DNA of 64,000 nucleotides. It comes from Myxococcales bacterium. GTDB lineage: Bacteria > Myxococcota_A > UBA9042. The notes under the pieces were generated by a model. The model searched no databases. It was given only the letters and a program-made list of their open reading frames with translations, and was not told the origin of the DNA. The stretch spans positions 30,391 through 94,390 of the forward strand of contig SHZF01000013.1 of NCBI GenBank assembly GCA_009692425.1, given 5' to 3'. Shown piece by piece: positions 1-10,154 of the stretch (position 1 is its first letter; the number at the start of each line of letters is the position of its first letter). Position numbers and translations under genes: made by a program.

Positions 1-3000
1 CTTGCAGTCCTCGCCCGCTTCGCACTGGCCGTTGCCGCACGCGCCGGCGCACTTCTGGCCGCAGGTGCCGCACTCCGAGACGCACAGGTCGTCCCACCCG
101 GAATCACAGCAGAAGCTGTCTTGGGCGCACACACACTTCTCGCACACGCAGCCGCCACAGCCCGGGCTCTGCGAAGCCGTGCAGCCGTCGGAGCAGGCGC
201 CACAGTCCTTGCTGCACGTCTTGCACGACTCGCCGGTCCCGTTCGGCGCCACGCCATCGCACGCGCCGTCGCCGCACACCGGGCCGCACGCGCCGCAGTC
301 GAACGCGCAGTTCTTGCACGTCTCGCCGCTGCCGTCGTTGTTCGTCTCGCACAGGCCGTCGCCGCACTTGGGCGGGCACTTGCCGCAGTCCTGCGCGCAC
401 GCCTGGCAGGTTTCGCCCGGGTCGCACTTCGCATCGCCGCACTTGGCGCACGCGCCGCAGTCCTTGCTGCACTTGGTGCAGTCTTCGCCCGTTTCGCAGT
501 TGCCGTTGCCGCACACGGTCGGGCACGTCCCGCAGTCGCTTGCGCAGTTCTTACACGTCTCCGAAGGGTTGCACTTGCCGTTGCCGCACACGATCGGGCA
601 CACGCCGCAGTCGACCGCACACAGCGCGCACGACTCGCCCTGGTCGCACTTGCCGTTGCCGCACACGGTCGGACACGGCCCGCAGTCAACCGAGCAAGAG
701 CCACACGACTCCAGCGGCGCCTGGCAGACACCGTCGCCGCACGCCACCGGACACGGCCCGCAGTCGCCGGGACAGGCCTGGCACGTCTCGTTCTGCTCGC
801 ACTTGCCGTTGCCGCACACGCCGCCGCACGGACCGCAGTCTAGCGGGCAGGTCGAACACGTCTCCTGCGCCGCGGCGGTGCACTTGCCGTCGCCACACTT
901 CGGCTGCGGACACACGGTCTTGTAGTCGGTGCAGCATTCGCCGAGTTGCATGCAGATGTCGTCGCAAAAGCAGCCCTGGCTCGCGCCACCGCACTTGCCC
1001 ACGCACGACCCCGCGGAACACTTGCCGCAGTCGGCCTCGCACGAGCCGCACGTCTCGCCCTTGGTTGCGTCGCACACGCCGTCACCGCAGCCGGGACCGA
1101 TCGGGCAGTCTTGCGGGCAGCTCACGGACGTCTCGCCGGCCTCGCACACGCCGTTGCCGCACACGACGGTCGGGCCGCAATCCTTCGGGCACGACGCCGC
1201 CGTTTCGCCAAGGTCGCACTTGCCATTGCCGCACACGGGCGGCGGAGGCGGGCCCACGCACGTCGTCAACGCGGCGCCGCACGCGGCCTGCAGGCAACCC
1301 TGGCACGCGGGACCATTCGGGTCTTGCGCACACGTGATGATGCACTTGGCGCTGCCACAGGACCCGTACGCACCCCAGCAACCGGCGCACGATGCGCTCA
1401 GACCCGTACTGGCCGCCATGCAGTCAGAGATGCAGCCTTGCGTGTTCTGCCCGGCGCCCCAGCACTTCTGCGCGCACGACATCAGCGTGGCGTTGAACTT
1501 CTGCGCCGCCGACGGGTCCGCCAACGAGGCGAGTATCTGCTGGTCCTGCGGCGACGCGCAGTTGCCGCCCGTCGACCCGCAGTCCTTGGCGCACGCCGCG
1601 GCCGTCTCGCCGGGCTCACATTTCCCGTTGCCGCATACGGCCGGGCACACGCCGCAGTCCGTCGGGCACGCGCCGCACGACTCGCCGTTGTTGAGTTCGC
1701 AGACGCCGTCGCCGCACTTCGCCGGGCACGCGCCGCAGTCCTTGGAACACGAACTGCAGGTTTCCGGCGGCACCCCCGACGTGTTGCCGACGCACTTGCC
1801 GTCGCCGCACGAAGCCGGGCACGCGCCGCAGTCGGCCGCACACGTCGTGCAGTTCTCGCCGCCGGGCTCCTCGCAACTGCCGTTGCCGCATTTCGCCGGG
1901 CACGCGCCGCAGTCCTTGGCACACGTCGCGCACGTTTCGATGCCGTTGCACGCGCCGTCGCCGCACGCCACGGGGCAGTCGCCGCAGTCTTTCGGGCAAC
2001 CCTTGCACGTCTCGCCGGGCTCGCACTTCGCGTTGCCGCAGTTCGCTGAGCACTGGCCGCAGTCGCCGGCACACGTCGAGCACGACTCGCCGAGCGCGAT
2101 GTCGCACTTCTTGTCGCCGCACACGGCCTTGCACGTGCCGCAGTCCTTGGGGCAGTCGTCGCACGACTCGGCCAGGTCCGGCGCGCATACGCTGTCGCCG
2201 CAGAAGGGGCACTGGCCGCAGTCCGCGCTGCACGACTTGCAGGTCTCGCCGCTGTTCTTGTCGCACACCGCGTCGCCGCATTTCGTGCACGTGCCGCAGT
2301 CGCCGGTGCATGACAGGCAGGTCTCGCCCTTGGCCGGCTCGCACTTGCCGTCGCCACACGTTGCACCGCACTGGCCGCAGTCGATGTCGCATGTCTTGCA
2401 CGACTCGCCGCCCTGGGAGTCGCACACCGCGTCGCCGCAGCCCTTGCACGAGCCACAATCCGCTGTGCACGCCTTGCAATCTTCGCCCACCTCCGACTGG
2501 CACTTCTTGTCGCCGCACCAGGCGCACGGCCCGCAGTCCTGGGCACACGCGCTGCACGTCTCGAGCTTGTCGCAAATGCCATCGCCACACGCTGCCGGGC
2601 ACGCACCGCAGTCCTGGGCGCACGTCGAACACGACTCACCCTGGCTCGCGTCGCAGGTGCCATCGCCGCACGCCGCGCCGCACACAACCCCAAATTTCTT
2701 GCACAAACCCACGCACGTCGCGTCCCACGCGTTGATGCAGCAGTTCGGGTCGACCGAGCACACCTTCGATTCGCAGGCGCAGCCGTTGCAGCCCTTGGAG
2801 TCCTTGGGCTCGCAGCCGTTGGGCAGGGTGCACTTGCCGCAATCGCTCGGGCACGTCTGGCACGACTCGCTGGCTGCACACTTGCCGTCGCCGCAGCCGG
2901 CGCCGCACGGGCCGCAGTCGCCCGGGCAAGACTTGCAGTCTTCGTTGGCCGCCGCGTTGCACTGGCCGTCACCGCAGCCGCCCGCCGTGACGCATGCGCC

Positions 3001-3504
3001 GTCCTGGCACTTCGCGGGTGGCGCGCAGAGCTTGATTGTCGTGATGGCCGTCCCGTCGGCGCTGCACGCTGCGGAGTATGCCCCGAGGCAGAGCTTCACG
3101 CCCACGGGGCAGGGCACGGGGAAGCAATTCTGCAGCTTCTGGTCACATTTCTGGCCCTGAGGGCAGTCTTCGTCGAACTGGCAGCCGGGGAACGGGCCGA
3201 GCCGCCCGCCACCATCGCCGACGCCGTCACCTGGCGAGACGCCGTCGCTGGTGGCGTCGTCCGGCGACCCGGCGTCGCTGAGCGTTGCGTCGCTGCCCCT
3301 GACATCGACCCTGGGATTCGAAAACCCCACGACCGGTTGATCGCCCGCGCTGCAAGCGACGCTGGTGGCCAGCAGGGCGAGAGCCAGGGCCCACATGCCC
3401 GCCCGCGCCGCCGGGCCTGCCGACTGCGCGCCGCCCTGCCGCGCGCGCCGCCCGCGCGTGTCGATGCCCACGAAACCAGAAACGTGACGGAAGCCGCTAT
3501 CCAT
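1..3504 (-). CDS. Giant secreted cysteine-repeat protein (C-terminus beyond left edge)
   Basis: The frame stays open for 1168 codons from ATG at 3504 to the first base of the window, so the protein is incomplete. Residues about 36-53 form a hydrophobic segment ending LLATSVAC, a plausible lipobox, followed by an Asp/Gly/Ser-rich linker. The rest is about 30 copies of a cysteine unit of the form CG(D/N)GxCxxGExCxxCxxDCGxC. Two different modules interrupt the array: residues about 240-268 carry a CC...WD..C motif (CINAWDATC), and residues about 834-865 match a somatomedin-B-like domain, with CFCDDIC followed by GECCTDY. Residues about 630-750 are a separate cysteine-rich segment. The protein is probably surface-anchored or secreted and disulfide-bonded; its ligand is unknown. 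Two same-strand genes precede it. An open complementary frame is only a consequence of the repeats. Confidence 0.85.
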   Translation of the reverse strand, partial: MDSGFRHVSGFVGIDTRGRRARQGGAQSAGPAARAGMWALALALLATSVACSAGDQPVVGFSNPRVDVRGSDATLSDAGSPDDATSDGVSPGDGVGDGGGRLGPFPGCQFDEDCPQGQKCDQKLQNCFPVPCPVGVKLCLGAYSAACSADGTAITTIKLCAPPAKCQDGACVTAGGCGDGQCNAAANEDCKSCPGDCGPCGAGCGDGKCAASESCQTCPSDCGKCTLPNGCEPKDSKGCNGCACESKVCSVDPNCCINAWDATCVGLCKKFGVVCGAACGDGTCDASQGESCSTCAQDCGACPAACGDGICDKLETCSACAQDCGPCAWCGDKKCQSEVGEDCKACTADCGSCKGCGDAVCDSQGGESCKTCDIDCGQCGATCGDGKCEPAKGETCLSCTGDCGTCTKCGDAVCDKNSGETCKSCSADCGQCPFCGDSVCAPDLAESCDDCPKDCGTCKAVCGDKKCDIALGESCSTCAGDCGQCSANCGNAKCEPGETCKGCPKDCGDCPVACGDGACNGIETCATCAKDCGACPAKCGNGSCEEPGGENCTTCAADCGACPASCGDGKCVGNTSGVPPETCSSCSKDCGACPAKCGDGVCELNNGESCGACPTDCGVCPAVCGNGKCEPGETAAACAKDCGSTGGNCASPQDQQILASLADPSAAQKFNATLMSCAQKCWGAGQNTQGCISDCMAASTGLSASCAGCWGAYGSCGSAKCIITCAQDPNGPACQGCLQAACGAALTTCVGPPPPPVCGNGKCDLGETAASCPKDCGPTVVCGNGVCEAGETSVSCPQDCPIGPGCGDGVCDATKGETCGSCEADCGKCSAGSCVGKCGGASQGCFCDDICMQLGECCTDYKTVCPQPKCGDGKCTAAAQETCSTCPLDCGPCGGVCGNGKCEQNETCQACPGDCGPCPVACGDGVCQAPLESCGSCSVDCGPCPTVCGNGKCDQGESCALCAVDCGVCPIVCGNGKCNPSETCKNCASDCGTCPTVCGNGNCETGEDCTKCSKDCGACAKCGDAKCDPGETCQACAQDCGKCPPKCGDGLCETNNDGSGETCKNCAFDCGACGPVCGDGACDGVAPNGTGESCKTCSKDCGACSDGCTASQSPGCGGCVCEKCVCAQDSFCCDSGWDDLCVSECGTCGQKCAGACGNGQCEAGEDCK

Positions 3505-3719
3505 GGCATGACCTTACAATCCGACGCGATCGGCACCCGGGGCGGGCGACCCACGAACAAGGGCCGACACCGCGACGAACGCGCGTCGCTGGCACGGTAG
3601 CAGATGCACTGGCTGGTGGGCTACCGGAAAGCGGCGGTGGGCAGCGCGACCCCACGCGTGCTGGCTTGCGTTTCGTCAAGTCCCGCAGTGTCGAGCGGCA
3701 ACGCTGCGACCCGCTACGC

Positions 3720-6700
3720 CTATTGGCAGCCCGTCAGCGGCACATGGACGCACGTCTTGTTGAACACATTGCACAGGTCGAACGTGCACTTGTTCTTGTC
3801 GTCGCAATCGACGTCCCCCGCGCACGTCTGGTTCGGATTGCAACCCGGAATGGCCTGGAAGACGCACGCACCGTTCGACGGGTTGCAGTAATCGTTGGTG
3901 CACACGTTCTTGTCGTCACACTCGCCGTTCGTCTTGCACTGCGGATTCGGGTTGCAGTTCGGCAACGCCTGGTACACGCACACCTGGTTGAACGCGTTGC
4001 AGACTTCGACCGTGCACGGGTTCTTGTCGTCGCAGTCCGCCTCGCCCTTGCAACCCGGCCCGCAGCCCGCAAGCTTTGCGAACGTACACGCACCCGTGGC
4101 GGTCTGGCACGAGTCCTGCGTGCACGCGTTGCTGTCCTCACAGACCTTGGGCGCACCCGTGCACTTGCCGGCCGCGCACGCATCGGTGACGGTGCAGTTC
4201 TGGTTGTCGTTGCAGGGTGCCTGGTTGGGTGCGTAGACGCACTTGCCGTTGGCGCAGGAATCATTCGTGCACGGGTTGTTGTCGCTGCACTGCCCCGCCG
4301 GGCAGTTCACGGTACAGCCGAGCACCGCCTGGAACGCGCACGACCCACTGTTCGGGTTGCACTGGTCCGTCGTGCACGGGTTGTTGTCGTTGCAGCCGAC
4401 CGCGCTGCCCACGCACTTGCCGGCGGCGCACTTGTCGGCGGTGGTGCAGGCGAGGCCGTCGCTGCAGGGCGCGTCGACGTTCTTGAAGCCGCACGCCCCC
4501 GTTGCCTTGTCGCAGGCCCCCTCGGTGCACGCGTTGTTGTCGTTGCAGGTCGTAACCTTGCCCGCACCGCACGCGCCCAAGCCGCACGTCTCGCCCACCG
4601 TGCACGCGTCGCCGTCGCTGCACGCTGTGCCTGCGAGCGGCACGACGCTGCAACTGCCGTTGACGCACGCGTCGGTCGTACACGGGTTCGTGTCGTCGCA
4701 TGTCCCGTTCGCTGCGCACGCCTTGCCGCAACCGGGCGTCGCGACCGCTACGCACTTGCCACTCGCCTTGTCGCACGAGTCGACGGAACAGGGGTTGCCG
4801 TCGTTGCACACTGCTGCCGCGCCCGCGCACTGGCCGGCCTTGCACGCATCGCTCACGCTGCACGGGTTCGCGTCGTCGCACGCGCCTCCATCGACGGCGA
4901 TCGGGTGGACGCAGGCCCCGTTGTTGCCGACCGGAGAGCACGCGTCGACCGTGCACGGGTTCTTGTCGTCGCAGAATTTCGGCAGCCCGACGCACGTGCC
5001 GGCCTTGCATACATCCTGCTCCGTGCACGGGTTGCCCGTCGCGCATTGGTTGCCGGTCAACGTACTGTGGGCACACTTGCCCTGCTGGCACACGTCTTGC
5101 GAGCACGCGTTGTTGTCGTTGCACTGTTGGTTTTGCGTGCAGTTCGTGCCGCAATTGGGCACTGGATTGAACTGGCACAGCCCCGTCGTCTGGTTGCACA
5201 GGTCGTCGGTGCACGCGTTCTGATCGCTGCAGGCCACCGCGACTCCTCCGCACTTGCCCGCCGCGCACGCATCACCCGTCGTGCACCCATTGGCATCGCT
5301 GCACGCCGCGCCCGTCGCCAGTTGAGTGAACGCGCACTTGCCCGACGCCTTGTCGCACACGTCGTTCGTGCAAGGATTCTGGTCGTCGCAAGCCACCGCC
5401 TTGCCCGGCTGGCACGCCGCCGCCTTGCACACGTCGCCGCTGGTACAGGCGTTGCCGTCGCTGCATTGCGCGCCTTCTTTCAACGTTGCGGCGCACTTGC
5501 CGGTCAGGCAGGTCTCAGTCGTGCACGGGTTCTTGTTGTCGCAATCCGTGTTGGCCTTGCACCCGCCGCCGCACCCGGCGATCGGCACGGCCGCGCACTT
5601 GCCGGTCGCCGGCTCACACGCATCGGCCGTGCACGGGTCGGCGTCATTGCACAGCACTGGAGTGCTGCCCACGCACACGCCGCCCTGGCACGCGTCGGTG
5701 ATGGTGCAGGCGCTGCCATCGGTGCACGGCACGCCGCCGGGAGTCGGCAGGGCCACGCAGGCGCCCGAGGCCGAGTTGCACAAATCGTTCGTGCAGGGGT
5801 TCTTATCGTCGCACGATTTCGGGGCCGGCACGCACACGCCGTTCGTACACTGTTCCTTCTCCGTGCATGGGTTGCTGTCGACGCACGGCGCATCGACCAC
5901 GGCATGCGTGCACTTGCCGCTCGTGCACGCGTCCGTGGTGCACGTGTTGCCGTCGTTGCATTGCTGGGCGGCGAAGCACGTCGCGTTGCAGTTGAACACC
6001 GGCTGGAAGAAGCAGAACCCCGTATTCGGGTTGCATACGTCGTTCGTGCACGCATTGGCGTCATCGCACGCCACGGACGTGCCCATGCACTTGCCAGACG
6101 TACACTTGTCATTTGTCGAGCACAAGCTGCCGTCCGAGCAGTCGCCGCCGTCGGGCGCCGCGCTGACACTGCACAGGCCCGTCGTCGTGGCACACCCGTC
6201 GGCCGTGCACACGTTCCCGTCGTCGCAGCCCTTCGCCTTGCCGCCTTTGCAGACCCCCGCTGCACACGCCTCGCCGCTGGTGCACGCGTTGGCGTCGTCG
6301 CACGCGACCCCTTCTTGGAGCTTGGCCACGCACTTGCCGGCCTGGCAACTCTCGAGTGTGCAAAGGTTGCCGTCGGCGCAATCGCCGTCCCCGGTGCATT
6401 GGTCGCCGCAGCCCGCGATCGGTGCGCCTGCGCAGGCACCCGACTTCGGGTTGCAGGCGTCCGCCGTGCAGGGGTCCTTGTCGTCACACGGCACGGGGGC
6501 GCCACCCAGGCACGCACCGGCCTTGCAACCGTCCTGCAGCGAGCACGGGTTGCCGTCGTCGCAAGGCACGTTGTCAGCGCCTGGCGGAAAAATGCAGTTC
6601 CCCTTCTGCGGGTCGCACCCGTTCGATGTACACGGATTCTTGTCGTCACACGCCACCGACACGCCGACGCACTTGCTGGCGGCACAGGCGTCGGTCGTGC

Positions 6701-7790
6701 ACGCGTTGCCGTCCGAGCACGGCGAGCCCTCGGGCGCCGCGAGGTTCGCGCACTTGCCTTGCTGGCATACGTCTTGCGTGCACGCGTTCTGGTCCGTGCA
6801 GTCGAGGCTCGCCTGGTCCGGTTTGCATTCCTGGTTGCAGTTCGGTACGGCGGTCGCTACGCACAGGCCCGTGGTCACACTGCACGCGTCGGTCGTGCAG
6901 GCATTCTGATCGTCGCACGGCACCGCGGTGCCCTTGCACACGCTGCCCGCGCACGCGTCGCCGGCCGTACACGCCGCGCCATCGTCGCAGACGGTGCCGT
7001 CCGGTTGCACGACGTTGGCGCACTTGCCACTTGCCGCGTCGCAACTGTCCGTCGTGCATGGATTCTTGTCGATGCACACCGCTGCGGCCCCAGCCTGGCA
7101 CGCCCCCGCCTGGCACGCATCTTGCAAAGTGCACAAATTGCCGTCGTCGCACGGGCCGCCGGCGAACGGCTTCGTTTGGCAGTCGCCGCCCGCAGCGTTG
7201 CACGAGTCTTCGGTGCACGGGTTTTTGTCATCGCACGTGACGGCGACACCACTGCACTTGCCCGCGTCGGTGCAGGCGTCGCCCGTCGTGCACGCGTTGC
7301 CGTCGTTGCACGGAGCGCCGCCGATCGGGGCGGGCGGGACACACTGCAGGACCACCCCATCGCACGTGTCCAGCGTGCACGGATTCTGGTCGTCGCAATC
7401 GGCCGCCACCTTGCACGGCTTCGCGGCGGGCACGTCGTTGGTCGCGGTGTCGCTGTCGGCGTCATCGGGTGGCGGGGGCACATCGACCGGCGCAAGCACG
7501 TCGCTAACGGGGAGGTCGGCTCCCACGAAATCCGGGCCGTCGCTAGCTGGGAAGATCAGGTCGGCGCCAGCGCGCGCCCCATCGGCGATCAAAACCTCGA
7601 CCGACACGACCTCGGCGACCACTGCATCTGCCTGCGCGTCGGCAAGGCCCACCGTCGCATCGGTGGCCTGCCCGGCGTCGGACCCGTCGAGAGCCGGTCC
7701 ACCTTCGACGGCGGCATCGTTCGTGCACGACCCGGCCACGGCGGCCGTCACCATCATGGCGGCCGCGACTCCACGCTGCATTCGGTTCAT
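3720..7790 (-). CDS. Giant CTDC-type cysteine-repeat lipoprotein
   Basis: This 1356-residue protein starts with a signal peptide ending VAGSC at residues 18-22, consistent with lipoprotein processing. An Asp/Ala/Val-rich linker runs to about residue 120. The remainder is about 43 copies of a unit like CDDxNPCTxDxC alternating with GxC segments, the pattern of the Dictyostelium CTDC repeat family (Pfam PF00526). No enzymatic domain is visible. The expected product is a long, disulfide-stapled surface rod; a role in adhesion, matrix or cell contact is inference. It lies 60 bp downstream of the VWA lipoprotein on the same strand, with the truncated cysteine-repeat gene 215 bp further on, so the three may be co-expressed. 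The complementary strand is open for over 1600 codons, which is a repeat artefact. Confidence 0.9.
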   Translation of the reverse strand: MNRMQRGVAAAMMVTAAVAGSCTNDAAVEGGPALDGSDAGQATDATVGLADAQADAVVAEVVSVEVLIADGARAGADLIFPASDGPDFVGADLPVSDVLAPVDVPPPPDDADSDTATNDVPAAKPCKVAADCDDQNPCTLDTCDGVVLQCVPPAPIGGAPCNDGNACTTGDACTDAGKCSGVAVTCDDKNPCTEDSCNAAGGDCQTKPFAGGPCDDGNLCTLQDACQAGACQAGAAAVCIDKNPCTTDSCDAASGKCANVVQPDGTVCDDGAACTAGDACAGSVCKGTAVPCDDQNACTTDACSVTTGLCVATAVPNCNQECKPDQASLDCTDQNACTQDVCQQGKCANLAAPEGSPCSDGNACTTDACAASKCVGVSVACDDKNPCTSNGCDPQKGNCIFPPGADNVPCDDGNPCSLQDGCKAGACLGGAPVPCDDKDPCTADACNPKSGACAGAPIAGCGDQCTGDGDCADGNLCTLESCQAGKCVAKLQEGVACDDANACTSGEACAAGVCKGGKAKGCDDGNVCTADGCATTTGLCSVSAAPDGGDCSDGSLCSTNDKCTSGKCMGTSVACDDANACTNDVCNPNTGFCFFQPVFNCNATCFAAQQCNDGNTCTTDACTSGKCTHAVVDAPCVDSNPCTEKEQCTNGVCVPAPKSCDDKNPCTNDLCNSASGACVALPTPGGVPCTDGSACTITDACQGGVCVGSTPVLCNDADPCTADACEPATGKCAAVPIAGCGGGCKANTDCDNKNPCTTETCLTGKCAATLKEGAQCSDGNACTSGDVCKAAACQPGKAVACDDQNPCTNDVCDKASGKCAFTQLATGAACSDANGCTTGDACAAGKCGGVAVACSDQNACTDDLCNQTTGLCQFNPVPNCGTNCTQNQQCNDNNACSQDVCQQGKCAHSTLTGNQCATGNPCTEQDVCKAGTCVGLPKFCDDKNPCTVDACSPVGNNGACVHPIAVDGGACDDANPCSVSDACKAGQCAGAAAVCNDGNPCSVDSCDKASGKCVAVATPGCGKACAANGTCDDTNPCTTDACVNGSCSVVPLAGTACSDGDACTVGETCGLGACGAGKVTTCNDNNACTEGACDKATGACGFKNVDAPCSDGLACTTADKCAAGKCVGSAVGCNDNNPCTTDQCNPNSGSCAFQAVLGCTVNCPAGQCSDNNPCTNDSCANGKCVYAPNQAPCNDNQNCTVTDACAAGKCTGAPKVCEDSNACTQDSCQTATGACTFAKLAGCGPGCKGEADCDDKNPCTVEVCNAFNQVCVYQALPNCNPNPQCKTNGECDDKNVCTNDYCNPSNGACVFQAIPGCNPNQTCAGDVDCDDKNKCTFDLCNVFNKTCVHVPLTGCQ

Positions 7791-7850
7791 CCGGCCCCCG
7801 ACTCCTCGTGCCTGCCACGCCGCATGCGCGGGCGCCGGCCTTCGAAGCCC

Positions 7851-10004
7851 CTACAACCCCAGGTCAGCGGCGTAGTTCACCTGAATTTCGTCATTCGGCT
7901 GCAGCACTTCCGTAAAGTACACGGCCGCCGCGTACACCTTGCAGAGACCCTCGATGCAGCGCAGGCCTGCGGCGCATTCGCGCGTGGTCCCGCACGCCAA
8001 CCCCTCGCCGGTGACGCTTTCGACCTCGGTGCGGCAGTCAGGCGAGGCCTTGATGTAAAAGGAGTCCTTGGCGGCGGACGTCGGGTCGGCGACGAACTTG
8101 AGCGGAACCGTCTGCTTGGCCCGCGTGCGCAGGATCTTGATTTTCGGCGTCTGGGCGTCGTAGTTGGGGGGGTGCGGCAGGCACACCTTGACGACGCGCT
8201 TCTTGATGGTCTGTGCGAAGTCCTTGAGTGCCGGGCCGAAGCTCGCGCCCTTGCAGATGTTGAACACGGCACCGTTTTCCCGGAAGGCGTTGGCCAGCTT
8301 GACGTAGCGCGAGCCGTACCCCGACTCCCCGCGCTTGCCTTCACACACGTAGGGCGCCTGGCCGGGTGCGATGTTGCGCAGCGTCGAGCGGTAGTACAGC
8401 ACCCGGTCGCGCGCAGTCGTTGCGGTTGCGGTCGCGCCCTCGGTCGGGGGCACCGTGTCGCCCGTGATGGTTGCCACGATGACGCGGGCCGGATCCGACT
8501 TCAGCGAGCGGAACAGGTTCACGTACTCCGCCACGGGTGAAAACAACGTGGGCGCCGACAGGCCGAAGTCGGTCAGCGTCTTGGCGACTTGGGCGCGGCT
8601 CGTCGCGAGTTCCTTGGCGGCCGCGGCGTCGCATGTGGCGCGCTCGGGCGAACCGGCCGCCTTGGCGAGGCACTCATTGGGACAAATGACTTTCGGATCC
8701 TTGGACTTGCGGTACTCGCACTGCCCTTCGACCAGCTCCGTGTTGCCATCGACGGCGTCGTTGAAGATCTGGCAGCGCTCCCAGATTTCCTTCGGCACCG
8801 CCTTCTTCAGGGCCTCCTTCTCGGGTTCCGAGCCCTGGCCCATCGGGACGGCGAGGTTGACCGAACAGTCGTCGTCGTCCGACACGAACACGATGATGAG
8901 GTAGCCGTCTTCGCGCACCAGTTGCTTGTACTGGCACGACGCCAACATCGCGCCGGTCTTCGGGTCGCGCGGGCAGTTCGGACCTGATGCAACCTTGCCG
9001 TCGGGCAGCTTGCCGAGCCCCGGATCGAGTGCGTACCACGCCGAGCGGAAGCCGCCCTCGAACTTGGACTCCTGCGTCTGGGACGCGCCGACCGTCGCAT
9101 TGCAACGGAAGTACTCGAGTGCCGTCAGCTTCTTCTCGTCAGCATTGCACTCTTTGCCGCCGAGCGTGAACAACTTCTTGCCGCTCGCGTCCTTGGCCTT
9201 GTCGACGACGCAGTAGGGCTGCGACTGGCGCAACACGTTCGGCAGCTTGTCGGGCGACGGGCAGCCTTCGGTCGCCGGCGGGTACTGGCAGCCCGCACTC
9301 TCGGTCGACGTGCCGCCGGGTACGTAGCACTTGATGCGTTGCTTGTCGGGCGGGATGTTGGGCTCGAACAGGTCGCGGCATTGCTGGTCGTTTGAGCAAT
9401 GCTTCCAACAGTATGAGTTGATAGAGCAATTGTCGTTCGCTGTATAGATCGCCTGACTGGTCGCCTTGCACTTCCAATCGGTGCCGCCCATCGGATTCGT
9501 GTACGTCCCCTTGCCGCCCGCGGGGCACAGCGACGAGTCGGTCGGGTTCTGGAACACGAAATCGGTCGGCTTGATGCAGTTGCCTTCCGACGTGCACGGC
9601 AGCCGGATCCGCTCGATGCAGTTGGGCGGGAACATGGTGGCCGGGGTGCGCGCGAACTGGCCGACGACCTTGACCGTGCCCTCCGGCGTGATGTCGGGCA
9701 CTTGCTGCACCGTCGCGACCGCCATCTGGGCATCGACGCCGCCGAGCGAGTTGAGCTCCTTGATGAAGTCCTGGAAGCCCGACGCCAGATCGACCTGCTC
9801 CTGGCACATCGACGGCGAGTGGTCGATGACCCAGAGGAAGTCGAGCTTGATCGGCGTCTTGTTCGACAATCCGGTCGTCACACGCACTTCGAAAGTGTCG
9901 AGCAGGCGGTGGACCGGGTAGTCGTTGCAGGCGGGCAGCGCGGTCGAGCCCGCGAGGAGGGCGACCAGCACGGCGGCGATGGGGCGGCGCAGGGGCAGGC
10001 GCAT
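7851..10004 (-). CDS. VWA-domain lipoprotein
   Basis: The frame could extend upstream to 10949, but that part lies antisense to two other genes. ATG at 10004 begins a clear lipoprotein signal (MRLPLRRP, hydrophobic stretch, LPAC with Cys26). The protein is then 717 residues. Residues about 55-70 contain FLWVIDHSPSMCQEQ, the DxSxS metal-ion site of a von Willebrand factor A domain. Further on, many cysteines and a second conserved region around IIVFVSDDDDCS fit an extended VWA-type sensor or adhesion protein of the kind common in Myxococcota. The C-terminus has several CxxG segments and ends in a beta-rich stretch. It is probably anchored in the outer membrane, where it would bind a partner through the metal site. 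It is the first of three same-strand envelope genes. Confidence 0.82.
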   Translation of the reverse strand: MRLPLRRPIAAVLVALLAGSTALPACNDYPVHRLLDTFEVRVTTGLSNKTPIKLDFLWVIDHSPSMCQEQVDLASGFQDFIKELNSLGGVDAQMAVATVQQVPDITPEGTVKVVGQFARTPATMFPPNCIERIRLPCTSEGNCIKPTDFVFQNPTDSSLCPAGGKGTYTNPMGGTDWKCKATSQAIYTANDNCSINSYCWKHCSNDQQCRDLFEPNIPPDKQRIKCYVPGGTSTESAGCQYPPATEGCPSPDKLPNVLRQSQPYCVVDKAKDASGKKLFTLGGKECNADEKKLTALEYFRCNATVGASQTQESKFEGGFRSAWYALDPGLGKLPDGKVASGPNCPRDPKTGAMLASCQYKQLVREDGYLIIVFVSDDDDCSVNLAVPMGQGSEPEKEALKKAVPKEIWERCQIFNDAVDGNTELVEGQCEYRKSKDPKVICPNECLAKAAGSPERATCDAAAAKELATSRAQVAKTLTDFGLSAPTLFSPVAEYVNLFRSLKSDPARVIVATITGDTVPPTEGATATATTARDRVLYYRSTLRNIAPGQAPYVCEGKRGESGYGSRYVKLANAFRENGAVFNICKGASFGPALKDFAQTIKKRVVKVCLPHPPNYDAQTPKIKILRTRAKQTVPLKFVADPTSAAKDSFYIKASPDCRTEVESVTGEGLACGTTRECAAGLRCIEGLCKVYAAAVYFTEVLQPNDEIQVNYAADLGL

Positions 10005-10154
10005 GCGAAGACCTCGGCGGGGAAGCCGCGCGGTGAGGATAGCAGATGGCGCGCGGCGGCGGGAAGAACTTGCCAGGGTGGATTCGGCGCCAGTGCAGCT
10101 TGACGCCGCGCCCCGAAGTTGGGACACGCTAGGCGTCACTTGGAATTGCCCGGC

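Noticed and set aside
929..3160. Long plus-strand frame rich in His, Ser and Pro opposite the truncated cysteine-repeat gene
   Set aside because: Its regular HxPQS pattern is the complement of the cysteine units, with no signal, fold or start context.
3505..3719. Terminator between the two cysteine-repeat genes
   Set aside because: No stem followed by a T-run could be found in this gap.
3666..8540. A plus-strand open frame of more than 1600 codons opposite the CTDC lipoprotein
   Set aside because: It is the mirror of a codon-biased repeat; its composition is Arg/Ala/Val low complexity without domains, while the minus strand has a signal peptide and ordered cysteines.
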